The notes under the pieces: model-generated
Seen by the model: the letters and a program-made list of their open reading frames with translations, nothing else
What the model was told of the DNA's origin: nothing
Database searches by the model: none
In this document: piece by piece, positions 10,646 to 21,996 of the stretch
Position numbering within the stretch: position 1 is the stretch's first letter
Layout: the number at the start of each line of letters is the position of its first letter
Translations under genes and position numbers: made by a program
NCBI GenBank assembly: GCA_003427395.1
Contig: BFEA01000036.1
Location: 2,954,439-3,006,801 of the forward strand
Source of the DNA: Chara braunii
Lineage: Eukaryota > Streptophyta > Charophyceae > Charales > Characeae
Direction of reading: 5' to 3'
Length of the DNA stretch: 52,363 nucleotides

Positions 10646-10813
10646 CACAAAAATTAGTTATAATTGCACTATGGGCCAAGATGCAGTTTGTAACTGTAGT
10701 TCAGGTAATGTATACAACCCAGCTTTCCAGCCTGGTGGGCTGGTAGGGTGTTCGAAGTGCAATTATTCTAAACCGTTTTTTGCCTCATAGTGCAATTATA
10801 ACTCGTTTTTGTG
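10646..10813. mobile_element. Small fold-back MITE with about 30-bp inverted repeats
   Basis: The left end (CACAAAAATTAGTTATAATT, continuing GCACTATG) is mirrored at the right (GCCTCATAGTGCAATTATAAC, then TCGTTTTTGTG). This gives an inverted repeat of about 30 bp around a centre of about 100 bp. Length is 168 bp. I could not define a convincing target duplication, so the superfamily is not assigned. No coding capacity. Confidence 0.65.
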
Positions 10814-11279
10814 ATTCTACTGAAGTTATTCCTAAAAAATAACTTTGAATCCCCTGTTGCGGTCAGCTCTGTGATTGTACCTCAAAGTCGTTGCCCTTTT
10901 CTTTAGAAAAAGGGTAAGCCAATTCTTTAGAAAAAAAACAATCGAACTACGGTTGTTTTAAGTGTGAGTTTCAAACAGGCGAAAACAACATATAGTACAC
11001 GCATGTCAGTCATGTGCGGACTTTGCAGTTGCATGAAACTGGGCCAATAGCTGGTATTAATCTCGTTTGTGGTAAAGGCAAGTTTGCGCGATTATTTGCA
11101 GACGGTCTTCATTCAAAAACGACGAAAAAAAGGTCCTAAAAAATACATAAAAATGAGGAACACGTCACACGGAAACTGAGCGTTACGGCCCTCGGTGGTC
11201 GGCAGAGCACAATGCCTGAGGTCACCATGCCCAGGTTACCTGTACCACTCATGATGGCCATGGCTGCGCATTGACTCAA

Positions 11280-11560
11280 ATTCCTAATGGTATACCAATC
11301 ATTATTCTAAGAGACTTTAACGCGGCAGCTGACAGATGGTTGGAAAATACCCCTCCCCAGTCTAACGTATATAGACGAAGACGAACAAATTATAGATCAA
11401 CTATTCGTAGCTGAGAATCTATATGATACGTATAGGTGCATCCTTACACATAAGTCTTTATTCACATGTCTTAGGAATGTAGGTTCAAATTGCGTATAAT
11501 TGATTTGATTTTAATGAGTGAAGGTTTGGATAGATCCCTTCCCTCAAAATCCATGGCCAA
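11280..11560 (+). pseudogene. LINE AP-type endonuclease fragment
   Basis: Translation gives IPNGIPIIILRDFNAAADRW, matching the conserved GDFN strand of APE-like LINE endonucleases with Gly replaced by Arg. After a frame change it continues IIDQLFVAENLYDTYRC and ends IDLILMSEGLD, the typical His/Asp-side region of this fold. The endonuclease nicks target DNA in target-primed reverse transcription. The catalytic Asp and Asn of DFN are present but frames are broken. Confidence 0.6.
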
Positions 11561-11689
11561 GAGCAGATAATAAAATCTGCGCTATCCTTCTTGCATTTAT
11601 AAAAAGAACAGATCAACGTCGGAAGTTTTCGAAATTAAATATTTTTCTCCTTAATCAATCACTTTTATTATGTTCTTAAGCAATATATT

Positions 11690-12224
11690 CTAGGTAGCAT
11701 GGGTTATCTGGCCGGATAATCTGGTCGGATTATCTGGCCGGATGATCGGGGGGTAGGATCATCTCGAAATCCGGATGATTAAAAAAATGACCTCAAAAAA
11801 AAAAAAAAAAAAAAGTGATATTGCGCATGCAAAATACAATAGAACTATGTTCCTATTTCATGAAAAGCTTGATAGGACTTGGAAGGAATCAAAGGGGATA
11901 AGATAGGGAATAAAGGGGTTTAGAGGGGGGATGCTTAATTCATTCTATAATTTTTTACCTAAATATTATTTTTTTATTCTGTTTTATTTTTTATCTTCAT
12001 ATCTGTTGAGTAATCGAAGATGGTCTCAAGCCAAAAGTTGTTCAGATCATCGATATAAACAACATAATTGTTTTCTATAGTTGTTTGAATTTTATTTTTC
12101 GGTAAATGTTTTTTTTTTTTGCGCAGGGCCAGATTTTCCATATCCGGAATTTATCCGGAAATTTTATCCGGATCGAAAATTCCGGATTAAATTGGTCTGC
12201 CGGATATCCGGATTTACTACTTAT
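11690..12224. mobile_element. hAT-like MITE, ATCCGG-rich type
   Basis: A 535-bp element flanked by a perfect 8-bp duplication AATATATT (11682-11689 and 12225-12232). Ends start CTAGGTAG and, reading inward from the right, ATAAGTAG. Both ends are dense in CCGGAT words in alternating orientation. The centre (about 12015-12043) carries the same core seen in the GTAC-type MITEs, here TCAAGCCAAAAGTTGTTC. The AT-rich duplication could arise by chance, which lowers confidence, but the shared core supports the call. It sits inside the LINE. Confidence 0.6.
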
Positions 12225-12589
12225 AATATATTGAAGTTGTGTGGGAATATTGGGGATTAACTAAAGACAGACGTGACTCATTTTCCTTATGGATTAACAA
12301 TGGTTTTGTGTTTATAATTATAGCTAAGAAACGTAATGGATTTTCCAAATATTTGGCTAAATAAAGATATTATACATATTACAGGAAATGAATATTCAAG
12401 AAAGCATCTTGCTTCACGAACAACAAGACCAACATGATATATTATTTAAACAAGTCGATATCCAGGATCTTAAGAATCTACTCTTGGACTTCACGAGCAC
12501 ACGTTGACAAGGTAATCTAATCAGGAGACAACTTACAAAACATCAGACTGAGGGTCTTATCGGTGTTATTTTCTTTCTCTTAGCAAATG

Positions 12590-12735
12590 CTAGAGCAAAA
12601 CGGTGGCATATAAAAACTTTGATTGACTATCTTATCCCACAAGAGGGTGTAGTGACCTCGATTGGAAGCTTTAAAGTAGCTTACGACTTCTTTTCACAAC
12701 TTTTTACTTCATCAAGGAATCAAACAGGTCATTAA
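12590..12735 (+). pseudogene. LINE ORF2 segment between endonuclease and RT
   Basis: Translation gives ARAKRWHIKTLIDYLIPQEG followed by a Gly-Ser-Phe stretch and VAYDFFSQLFTSSR, which matches the FF..LF segment that precedes the RT in L1-type elements. It links the endonuclease and RT fragments as one element on the same strand. No catalytic residues here. Confidence 0.55.
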
Positions 12736-13055
12736 CACCTTATAACATATACGCAAAAAATTTAGAGGGAATCTCAACCCCTTCACGTCATCCCTCATGC
12801 AAGAGTAGAGTGATAATCTACAAAGACTAAAACCTAAAGAGAAATATGGATGACACTCTTACAAATGGTAGAAAATAAAACACATGGATAAATGATCTCT
12901 CAAGGAATTTCAAGAACCGCTATGAAAAATAATATTTAATGATCTCATGAAATTATTATAAACCACTACAGGAGTTAGAGCAGGTGACATAAATTGTAGG
13001 TCAAGGGGTTCCCATGTTGTTGAATAAAAAGGAAGACAAAACTAATACTAGAAAT

Positions 13056-13419
13056 CTGCATTGTCACTTATGCGCACCCTCGTACGAATACGGATTCGTA
13101 CTCTTGTATGTGTATGCCACACGTACGCTAGGGACCCCGAACGAGTTTTTTTAAAATTATTATTATTATTTAATACAGTATTGTTTTTATTTTTTTCTCA
13201 AATTTTAGTAAGCTCTGAGGATGATATTCAACCAAATGTTGCTTGTTTTATGTTGTTGCATCACATATTTTTTTTGGATTTTTTTGATGGTTTTTTTTTT
13301 CCTTTTGCTTTCTCGGACGGGGGCGTACAAGACGTACGGGTTCCCGTACAACTCCCGTACAAAAATTACCTGTACGTTTCGTACGGAAAGCTCTTGTACG
13401 TGTACATTATGCAACGTAG
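13056..13419. mobile_element. hAT-like MITE, GTAC-rich type, copy 2
   Basis: A 364-bp element from CTGCATTGTC to GCAACGTAG, with the same terminal inverted repeats as copies 1 and 3. The flanks are CTAGAAAT (13048-13055) and CTAAAAAT (13420-13427), an 8-bp duplication with one mismatch. Core at about 13217-13244 (TCAACCAAATGTTGCTTG). GTACG words crowd both ends. Inserted in the LINE. Non-coding; apparent open frames are shadows of the GTAC repeats. Confidence 0.85.
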
Positions 13420-13573
13420 CTAAAAATTAAAGACCCATTATGTTACTAATGGTGGTCTATAAGATGCAAGCCAAAACAATTGCAAATTAGTTTAATTAGA
13501 GATATTATCCATCTCTCGCAAACAAGGTTTAAAAATTGAAGAAATTTTTAGGATATATATATATATATATATA

Positions 13574-14347
13574 CAGAGTTGTTAGGCCGAACGTACGGAG
13601 GCCCCTAAGCTGACCCCCGAACGTTCGGGCATTTGGGTCCCCGTGCGGGGCCCGAACCCGAACTCGAAGGGGTTCGGGCCCCGCAAAAAAATATTGTGGT
13701 ACCTAAAACTTATTATTTGTTTCTGATTTTTTTTTTGTGAGTTCTCTGTTATGTATGCTACCTATCTCTCAATTTTGAAGTCATTCTGTCAAGCCCAACA
13801 ATAATGAAAAATCGGCAAACATGGTGGTGTCAAAACTTGCTTTCCCACTTACTAATTTGTTTTTTTTTTTCTTTTCTCTTTTTGTTTTCCCTTTATTTCA
13901 GGGCCTGAAAAAAATTATTATTTTTTCAAACTTTATTTGTAGGTTCTCTATTGTGTACATATGTATAAAATTTCATGGCATTTGACAAAGCCAAAAAAAA
14001 AAAAAAATCGCCAAAGATGGCGGTGTCAAAAACTTGCTCGCCCATGCAATAATTTCATTCTCGTTTCATTTTTTCTTATTTTCATTAATATTATTTATTT
14101 TTTGTATTTGATTTTTATTTCAAATCTGGTAAGGAATTTGGATGTACTGTTGAGGCAAATGTTGTTTAGTTTATTCTTCTGCATGACATATGTTTTTTTC
14201 AGAATGTTTGATTTTTTTTTTTACTATTATTATTATTTTTTTTGGGTTCTGCGTTCGGCTGAACGTCCGAACGCGTCGAGAGGGGGTCCCAAACGTTCGG
14301 GCGTTCGGGTTCGGGCGTTCGGCCTGTCCCGAACGCCGGCAACCCTG
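13574..14347. mobile_element. hAT-like element, CGAAC-rich type, inside an (AT)n tract
   Basis: A 774-bp element starting CAGAGTTGTTAGGCCGAACG and ending with the reverse complement of CAGGGTTGCCGGCGTTCG. CAGGGTTG-like termini are common in hAT elements. It sits in an (AT)n microsatellite, so the 8-bp flank TATATATA on both sides is uninformative. Both ends are dense in CGAAC/GTTCG words. The family core is recognisable near 14140-14168 (GAGGCAAATGTTGTTTAG). No coding capacity. Confidence 0.75.
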
Positions 14348-14378
<31 letters not shown>

Positions 14379-14403
14379 TAATAAAATAATTAAATTATCG
14401 AGA

Positions 14404-14881
14404 CGATCGAAATGCAATGTTACTTTTGGTTTTATTGATTTTGAGAAGGCATACGATTGGACTTTCTTAGACGGGTGTATGAGTAACGGGAATTTTTGGC
14501 TCATTGTATGAAAATGACCGAGTATCCTTCACTCCAATGCCTGAGTTATGCCTCCACTGGAGTGCATGTTAATGAATCCCCCCCCTTGCAATTAAATTAT
14601 GAAAATCAGTAAGGCAAAAAGATTATTTAATCCTCTTCCTCTTTCTTAAAATAATGGAAGCATTAAGGGTTAATGTCAAGGTCAACCAGTACATTCAATG
14701 TCTTTGTAGTTATTGTATCCCTGAAGAAGCTATTCCAATAAATTTCATGTTTGTGGGTGATCTGACCATCATAATGGAATCATTGTTGGAGAATATAGAG
14801 GAAATCCCGAAGTTGATGAGAAAATTTTCCTTGTTATCTGATACGTTAGTTAGTTCGGGAAATAAGACACAAAGATGGTAG
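14404..14881 (+). pseudogene. LINE reverse transcriptase fragment with altered motif C
   Basis: Motif A is clear at 14404-14480: FGFIDFEKAYDWTFLDG, the FxDxxKAYD signature of L1-type RT with both acidic residues. Motif C lies in the frame 14654-14881 as FMFVGDLTIIMES, where the family has FADD. The first catalytic Asp of that pair has become Gly (codons 14753-14761 read Val-Gly-Asp). SSGNKTQ at the end matches the SGLxxNxxKS motif D/E region. The enzyme would be dead even without the frame breaks. Confidence 0.7.
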
Positions 14882-15239
14882 ATTCATTCCAAGGGAGATT
14901 GTCCTTCAGAACATCCAAGGTTCTTGTGGCTGCCACTGAAGGCCTCGGTAAGGGTACTCATGGTATTACTAACAACACAAGGTAGACCTATCATAAATGA
15001 CGAATGAATTTTTAATCCTTTATTTAATAAGATGGATATATGAAAGAATCAATGCACATCATTATTTGGGCGAACATTGTTGATCAATAATGTAGTTTTT
15101 ACATGTATATAGTATAAATCTGCAGTTTGGTTTTTAAGTAAATAAGTATTTGGATTATTAAGGAATCATTTCACGACCTTTTTGTAGAGAGTCAACCATG
15201 AAGCATATAATGTTATTCCCCGAGTAGCTTGAAGAACAA

Positions 15240-15480
15240 TTATTCAACCCAAAACTAAAAGGAGTTTAGAAATCCTTAAGTCTAGGCTGCAATGTCAAAC
15301 TTTGGTTATACAATGGATAAAACACCTTATTTTCTCTACTGACATCCCTTTTTGGGATTTGACTTTTATTGTTACCCCTAACACTGATAGAGATGTTTTT
15401 ATTCACTTGGGTGGAAGATCGTTATTAGAGTATTCCTAAGGGGAAAACTGGGACATAAAGCATAACCTAAGGGTATCAAG
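15240..15480 (+). pseudogene. LINE post-RT region fragment
   Basis: Translation near 15260-15450 gives LEILKSRLQCQTLVIQWIKH followed by IFSTDIPFWDLTFI, the region after the RT thumb in plant L1-type elements. It is in the plus orientation, as expected for the tail of the LINE starting at 11.2 kb. Beyond this to 15894 only scattered matches remain. Confidence 0.45.
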
Positions 15481-15894
15481 GAGCAGTTAAACAAAATTTT
15501 GTTTTGGATTATTTTTGGGTAAAATTGCCGACCACATGGAGACAGTTGGCTCTTTCGTAAACATCGTTTCCAGATCGCTATGAGACGGTGATGAGGCAAC
15601 CTCTATTTGGAAACATATAACAGACCAGTGGGGATGAATCTATAATAACTCGGAGTTCCTTGGTCCTTTAAGGTCAAGTGTGGAGAGTTGAGAGTGAGGG
15701 ACCTTTGGGATCTGTTTTAGAGGGATAAAATAATAAAGGACCAACTTTGAAAAACACTTAGATATGCTCATAGCCCATCAAACAAATTGCAATAACCGAT
15801 TTTCTCCTTTCCATTTACCAGAGTGGTAACGTTGAGAAAAAAACAAATTAATGAAATTAGATTGTAATTAGCTTATTCGACGGGAACTTCATGT

Positions 15895-16303
15895 CTGAGT
15901 GTCCTTTTAATGGGAGAGGCATACGGTTAAAAAACGTTTAATTTCCTCGAGCCTCGTTAAATCCCCTTTGAATAAAAAACGGAGGAGGTCCTAAAGCGTC
16001 TTTTTCAATGGATTGGGTATGCGGTGGTTCGGGTACGTAGTCCAGCACCCCAACATGATTAAACTGAAAAAAAAAACCCTTAATTCCCCCTAGCCTCGTT
16101 AAATTCCCTTTGAATAAAAAAATGGGGGGCTCCTGACATATCTTTTTCAACGGATTCGGTATGCGGGGGCTCCGGTACGTAGCCCAACACTCCTGCATGA
16201 TTGAACTGAAGAAATAAAAAAGACCCCCCCCTTTCCTCAAATCACCCCTTGCCCCCCCCTAATACTCCCTCGTCCCCCCCAGTTTCATATGTGTGTATGC
16301 ATG

Positions 16304-16341
<38 letters not shown>

Positions 16342-17316
16342 CACATACACATATAAACACACACACGCGTGCGCAAAAAAAAAAACAAAAAAAAACATGG
16401 GATCCATTTCATCTTTTCTTTTAAGTTTTTTTGAAATTCTTTCTTTGTTTTTTTGCATTTGAGTTTTTTAAAATATATTTAAAGTCTTTTAAAGGAAAAA
16501 AAAACATGGGATTGTAGATTTGGAAATGATCTATAACTCTTTTTGTTTTTGTTTTTTTAATTTGCCCACTTTTTCCCAGCAAAAAAAATCATTGTGAAAA
16601 AAAAAAGTTTGAAAAAAAATAAAATAATTTAATCAAATTATTTTTTTTTTTTTCAGTTTTTTCTTTCTGTTTCTATTTCTTATTTTTGAAAAATATATCT
16701 GCATTGCAACTTGTACGCACCCTCGTGCGAGTACGGATTCGTACTTTGTACTCGTACCCTACTCGTACGCTGAGGGCCCCGTACAGGTTTTTTTTTTTTT
16801 TTTAATCCGGTATTGTTTCTATTTTATTTCTCAAATTCTAATAAGAATATGATGGTAATGCTCAACCAAATTTTGCTTGCTCTGTGCTGTTGCATCATAT
16901 ATATGTTTTTTGGATTTTTTTGATGACTTTGTTTTTTTTTGTTTTTTTTTTCTTGCTTTTTCGTAATGGGGCGCACAAGACGTATAAGTGCCCGTACAGG
17001 TTCCCGTACAGTTCCCAAACATATATTACCTGTACGTTTTGTACGGAAAGGCCCCGTACGTGTACTCTGTGCAACGTAGAAATATATTTAATGATTTTAA
17101 AAATAAATTAAAAAAAACACGGTTATATATCGCAAAAGAGATCTACAACCCCATATTTTTATTTTTATTTTTGATTATTCTTTATCAATGATGAAAATAT
17201 TTGCGGGTGGCACTGATATGCGTCAAATTGGTTGTTAACGCCAATTCAACGCAGATTCACCGCACGTTAAATTATTTAAGGAGGAACCCACGTTGAATGC
17301 AAATCTAGACACTCAG
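15895..17316. mobile_element. 1.03-kb hAT-like element (TTCAACG type) hosting a nested MITE, copy 1
   Basis: Termini are CTGAGTGTCCTTTTAA at the left and GACACTCAG at the right. The flanks CTTCATGT (15887-15894) and ATGCATGT (17317-17324) are an 8-bp duplication with two mismatches. A (GT)n tract lies at 16308-16338. Removing the nested MITE (16699-17079) and one 8-bp duplication leaves 1,033 bp, almost the length of copy 2 (1,029 bp, 24178-25206). Near the right end TTCAACGCAGATTCA words match copy 2. No coding capacity is visible. Confidence 0.75.
16699..17079. mobile_element. hAT-like MITE, GTAC-rich type, copy 3 (nested)
   Basis: A 381-bp element from CTGCATTGCAACTTGTACGC to GTGCAACGTAG, flanked by a perfect 8-bp duplication AAATATAT (16691-16698 and 17080-17087). 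The core near 16860-16880 reads CTCAACCAAATTTTGCTTG. It is nested inside the 1.03-kb hAT-like element, so it inserted later than that element. Non-coding. Confidence 0.85.
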
Positions 17317-18540
17317 ATGCATGTGTTAAATGATTGTGGATTATTTAATCGGGTATGAATTTAAAAGACGGCAGGATAGTTCATAGCCAAGAGGATCCTA
17401 TCAAGTTTTTTCCCATCACTGCACTCTATAGGGTCAGGTTTATATACTGTTCCTTCACTAAGGGATGAAGGGTATTGTTTCCGGAAACTGCTATAACAGT
17501 ACTGTCGTTGGGTCCAAGGAAATGAATATGAAGCACCTGAAAAAAGGAGGGAAGACCATTGGCTTTACAACTGCTGTCACTCAAATCAATATATCATATA
17601 CTGTAGCCTAAGATACCTTAAATATGTGGGACAAACGGGCTAGACACCTTAATATTAGTATGGACCTCCTTAGGTCTATCAAATGGTTTAAAGGGTATAA
17701 AAGATGACTAACAAAATCTGTCTCACTACAATGGCAGACAGTGCACCGTTGCCCACCAACAAATGATTGGTTAATAGATCACTCAACATTGTAACAAAAG
17801 GGTTTGGTAGTACATCGGTGTTCGTTTTGTCAATCGGCTTTCCCTGATACAAAGAGTAGGAAAACAATATTTTTTTTATAGTATCCAACTTCTAAAATGA
17901 TATGGAGATATTGAGACTATGTTTGGAGATGTCTTACAAAGGGTGATTGGCCTTGGGATTGGAGGGCCATTTTTGTGAGCCATTGGAACCAGAGGGAATA
18001 ATCAGTGTTTGAATTTCAACAAAATTTATTTAAGCTCAACAGGAAGGCAGTAATTTAGAGTCTGACACTGTGGTACTATGTAAGATATGTTTTTGTGAGG
18101 GAAACAGTCAAGCTCGAAGGAAATGAGATAACATCATAATACATTAATTGACCAGTTTATTCAAACACAAATGAGGTCTCAATATGTGAATCTTAGATCT
18201 AAATTGTATTTTTCCTTGAAGAAAAAATTCATAACATAAGGAATTAATTTTTTTTAAATGGGGACTTTCATTAGATAAAAGGACGTCGCTTCACACGACA
18301 GCATATTGGCCGTGTGTTGCAAAGCGTTGTTGAGTCACTATGTGATAGTCTGAATGTTGTGAATGTTCGTGCTCGTTCACACGCGCGCGTTCAATTGTGT
18401 GGGGGCCGTGTTCAAATGCCTTCAAACAAGTTACTCGCTACGTGGCGCGAATTGATTGAACGCGGCCCACCCATCCTTATGCGTGCATGGTGGACTAAGG
18501 GTGGGGGATATAGTTCTTCACAAAAAAATAAAATAAAATG
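17317..18540. other. Unassigned, possibly LINE 3' sequence, then CGTTCAA-rich segment
   Basis: 17317-18250 contains only broken open stretches with no firm motif; it could be the tail of the LINE at 11.2-15.9 kb. From about 18300 to 18480 the sequence is dense in GTTCA/CGCG words resembling 19590-19695. This suggests the two outer edges of another hAT-like element around the composite satellite, but I could not define its ends. Confidence 0.3.
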
Positions 18541-18643
18541 GCAGTGTATATTTCCATGTTCTAGCGGTAGATTCATTCTATGTTGCTCATCAAATCAATG
18601 GAAGTACCATGAGGTCCGCCTGTTGGAGACTTACCTGTTCTCT

Positions 18644-18700
<57 letters not shown>

Positions 18701-19225
18701 CTCTCTCTCTTTCACACACACACATACACACACACACACACATACATACACACACATACACACACACACACACACACATACAAACACACACACATACATG
18801 ACAATGTATATTTCCATGTTCTAGCAGTAGATTCATTCAATTTTGGTTATCAAATCGATGGAAGTACCATGAGGTCAGCCGCGCGATTAGAGACTTACCT
18901 GCTCTCTCTCTCTCTCTCTCACACAGAGACACACACACACACAAACACAAGCAAAAAAAAAGTAAGAAAAAATGTGGCAATGTATATTTCTATGTTTAGC
19001 GGAAGATTCGTTTGATTTTGCTCATCCAACCGATGAAAGTACCGTGATGCCAGCCCCACGGTTGGAGACTTACCTGCTTTCTTCTCTCTCTCTTTTTTTT
19101 AAAAAAAATATATAAAAAAAAAGTGTGGCCGTGTATATTTCCGTGTCTAGCCGAAGATTCATTCCATTTTGCTCGTCCGATGGAAGTAGCGTGAGGTGAG
19201 TTGTGAGGTTGGAGACTCATCTGTT
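18541..19225. repeat. Composite satellite: ~110-bp unit alternating with microsatellites, four units
   Basis: A unit starting (A/G)TGTATATTTCCATGT, passing through GAAGTACCATGAGGT and ending GGAGACTTACCTG, occurs at about 18541, 18801, 18974 and 19123. The first three are each followed by a (CT)n tract, and the first two also by (CA)n; in the fourth the microsatellite is lost. A fifth partial unit lies near 19226-19290 ahead of the long (TC)n. The microsatellites are thus part of the higher-order unit. All six reading frames are shadows. Confidence 0.8.
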
Positions 19226-19312
19226 GGCCAGTGGAAGTAGCGTGTGGCCAGCCGTAGGGTTGGAGTCTTCGAGACTTACATGTTGGCCGATGCGTTCCTC
19301 ATCCTATCGATG

Positions 19313-19318
<6 letters not shown>

Positions 19319-19392
<74 letters not shown>

Positions 19393-19492
19393 NNNNNNNN
19401 NNNNNNNNNNNNNNNNNNNNNNNNNNNNNNNNNNNNNNNNNNNNNNNNNNNNNNNNNNNNNNNNNNNNNNNNNNNNNNNNNNNNNNNNNNNN

Positions 19493-19538
<46 letters not shown>

Positions 19539-19557
19539 ACACACACACACACACACA
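19319..19557. repeat. (TC)n and (AC)n microsatellite around an assembly gap
   Basis: (TC)n at 19319-19392, exactly 100 N at 19393-19492, then (AC)n at 19493-19557. A block of exactly 100 N usually marks a gap of unknown length. The order TC then AC matches the satellite units just upstream, so the gap probably lies in another such repeat. Confidence 0.9.
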
Positions 19558-20317
19558 TATACGGCCCCCTGCCCACATCCTTGCACCAAAAACGCCTCTC
19601 GCACAAACGCGTCAAACGCGTTTAGCCGCGTTCAATGACCACGCGTTCGTCACATTCAAAACATGAACGCGAAGCGAGCATTCAATGAACGCAGGACAAG
19701 ATAGTTGAGTTGTAAACGCCGCAACTCGAAGGGGAGGAAGGGTGACCACCTATAAGCAATTGCGCGTAGGAGAAACCAACTGGAGGAGACAGGAAACGTG
19801 GGTGCATGCAGCCATACACTTAGCGGCCGAAGTAGGAACCCGACCATAGCCACTCATGCGAAAACGGGCGCCGGCCCAACCGTGGATGCTTAGGTGAAGG
19901 CAGGGGCTAAGAAAGTAATGGAAGTGAGTTGAGCCAATGAGTGTAGGGAAAGCATGTGCGTCGATCTCACGTAAGGTAAAGGACTGACCGTTGTATCCCA
20001 GTTTCTGAACGCAAGAGTAAGACATGGCACTGCTGGCAGCGCTTCAGACATCACGCATGTTAGTATTGAGCAGTTTTGTCGTCTTTTTGACCGGTTCCTT
20101 CCCAGGTAGTGGGCCGGTCCATTTGACTCGGGAAACGGGCTCCATTGAGTGGGGACATGGCTACCGGTCATTCCTGATCTCTTGGAAAATGGCATAGGAC
20201 AACCCAATACTTTGGAAACCAGGCTGGCAATGACAACCCAGAGGTCGCCGCTGGGGAAGTAGTTCGACAGTGAGTGCATCCCCGCCATCTCTATTTTTTT
20301 GTCTCTCTGTTTCTCTC

Positions 20318-20396
<79 letters not shown>

Positions 20397-20477
20397 GTGT
20401 GTGTGTGCCTGTCAGGGAATGTGTCACCCTATCCTGAACAAAATGTGCGACCATCGTCGGCGTATTGCGACAAACGC
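19558..20477. other. Unassigned sequence with CGCGTTCAA-rich edge and (TC)n
   Basis: 19590-19695 is rich in AACGCG/GTTCA words. 19700-20280 holds no recognised domain on either strand. A (TC)n tract covers about 20305-20393. The Penelope-like locus begins shortly after this microsatellite. Confidence 0.4.
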
Positions 20478-20666
20478 GCAAGAAGAGAGAAGCTCACTAT
20501 GAAAGTGAACGCAGTAAAGTTGCGGATCATTGAACCTCAAACATCTAATGGTCAATCATCCATCATCCTACTTCAATCCTGTTTTTCAAAAACACCCTCC
20601 AAGCCTTCACTACAGTCGTAACCTCACCATACACCTCCTCTCCCAGTCCCACCATGCTTTTCCAGG

Positions 20667-21996
20667 CAGAGAGTGCAAACGGGTAACCGTTGCCCGTACC
20701 TGGCCGTACCCAACTGTAACCGCCAGGTTACGAGCGAGTATGGGTACCCCTTGCGAGGGGGAAGTTGGGTATGGGCAGGCACAAACAAAAGGTGGTGATG
20801 GTTAGGGCGGGCATAGGTGCCCTTTTTGGAGATCATGGGCGGGTAGGGGCAGGTACGGGTAGGGGTAAAAAAAAAAAAAAGGGTATGGGCGGCCAGAAAA
20901 AAAAAATAGACGGGTATGGGCAGGTATGGGTGGCCAAAAAAAAAAGGGGTGGGTACAGACGGGTAGACGTTCCCGTAGGGTAACCGTGGTATACCCGATG
21001 TGAGTCTTATAGCCTTGCAGGCTTTATATATTTGCGCAAGCGTGACACTTTTCTCATATTCCAAATACCTTGCTTTCCCATGAAGCAAACGTTTTTTCTC
21101 GCAAGGGTGAATTTTATATCTCTTAATTTTTTTACTTTTTGTTTTTCAAATTTTCAGACTATTTTCATATGTGTGTAACCCTGTATTATGCTGTATATGT
21201 AATATTTATTTTTTTTTTTTTTTTTTTTTGTTCTTGTAGGTGTTGTGGGTGCGTGTGTGTGTGTGTGTGTGCGATAGACCGAGGGCTGTTGCATTTATAG
21301 ATGCTATATAGGTTGCATAGTTTGTTGTCGCACCAGACGCATCCATAGCAACATCACAACTGTTGCTGTTGCGGCAGTACCTACAACAACTGCCATATCT
21401 AAACAACAATAAAATAAAATAATAATATTAGTAATAATAAAATTAGCACGTCAATCCTGTGACGTCCAGGGGGTTGAGGACAGGCGGTTAACTTGGGTTA
21501 AGGACAACTAGTGGCAGTTGAAAAAAAAAAAAAAAAGTTAGGGGTGGTTAGGGGCGGTTAGGGAGAGTTGGGAACTGTTAAGGGTGATTAGGGACACTTA
21601 GGGGTAGTTAGAGACAATTAGGGGCGGTTATGGTCAGGGGAGGGTGGGTGACGAGCACAGGTGCTTACGGGTGGGTGCATTCAATGAAGGGCAGGTACGG
21701 GTGGGTACAGGTAATGAAAACTTGGACAGGGTAGGGTATGAGTTGTTAACAAACGGTTTCGGTTCAGGTGGTCATGGGTGGTTTCGAAAAAAAATGTTCA
21801 TGGGTAGGTATGGCCAGTTACATGCTGAAGAGTTTCAGGTAGGGTAGGTTAGGGTATACTTCTTTTGTTTTAAGCAGGTGGAGATGAGTAAAGGTTCGAC
21901 AGGCCAGGTATATAGTGGGTGTGGGTGGTTGGCTGTCAAAGAGGGTCTGGTTAAGTCAGGTACATATATTCCTAAAAAGCCCAGTTGCGAACTTTA
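20667..21996. mobile_element. hAT-like element, GGGTA-rich type
   Basis: The empty site is visible in the related arm near 28090-28100, where CTTTTCCAAACCCTCGC is continuous on the minus strand. Here it is split: the left flank TTTCCAGG (20659-20666) and right flank TTCCCAAG (21997-22004) are an 8-bp duplication with two mismatches. The 1,330-bp insert begins CAGAGAGTGCAAACGGG. Read inward, its right end is TAAAGTTCGCAACTGGG, a weak inverted repeat. Edges are dense in GGGTA/GGGTAGG words and GGTTAGGGG repeats (21540-21640). No coding capacity. Confidence 0.65.

Larger units (their letters stand above)
11200..15894 (+). mobile_element. L1-type LINE remnant interrupted by three hAT-like insertions
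   Basis: Pieces of a non-LTR retrotransposon ORF2 occur in order on the plus strand: AP-type endonuclease (about 11280-11560), an inter-domain segment (about 12590-12735), RT motif A (about 14404-14480), RT motif C (14654-14881) and post-RT thumb sequence (about 15240-15450). Insertions at 11690-12224, 13056-13419 and 13574-14347 separate them, and a further element cuts its right end at 15895. Many stops and frameshifts are present. The order of domains and motif spacing after removing the insertions fits an L1-like plant element. No intact protein is possible. Confidence 0.7.

Noticed and set aside
13961-14389. Protein-coding frames over the GTAC- and CGAAC-type MITEs
   Set aside because: They lie within non-coding MITEs bounded by target duplications and consist of Phe-rich runs from T tracts.
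18314-19015. Long open frames over (CT)n/(CA)n tracts (also at 19.3, 20.3, 31.0, 51.7 and 52.0 kb)
   Set aside because: They encode only Ser-Leu, Thr-His, Arg-Glu or Cys-Val runs from dinucleotide repeats and exist on both strands.
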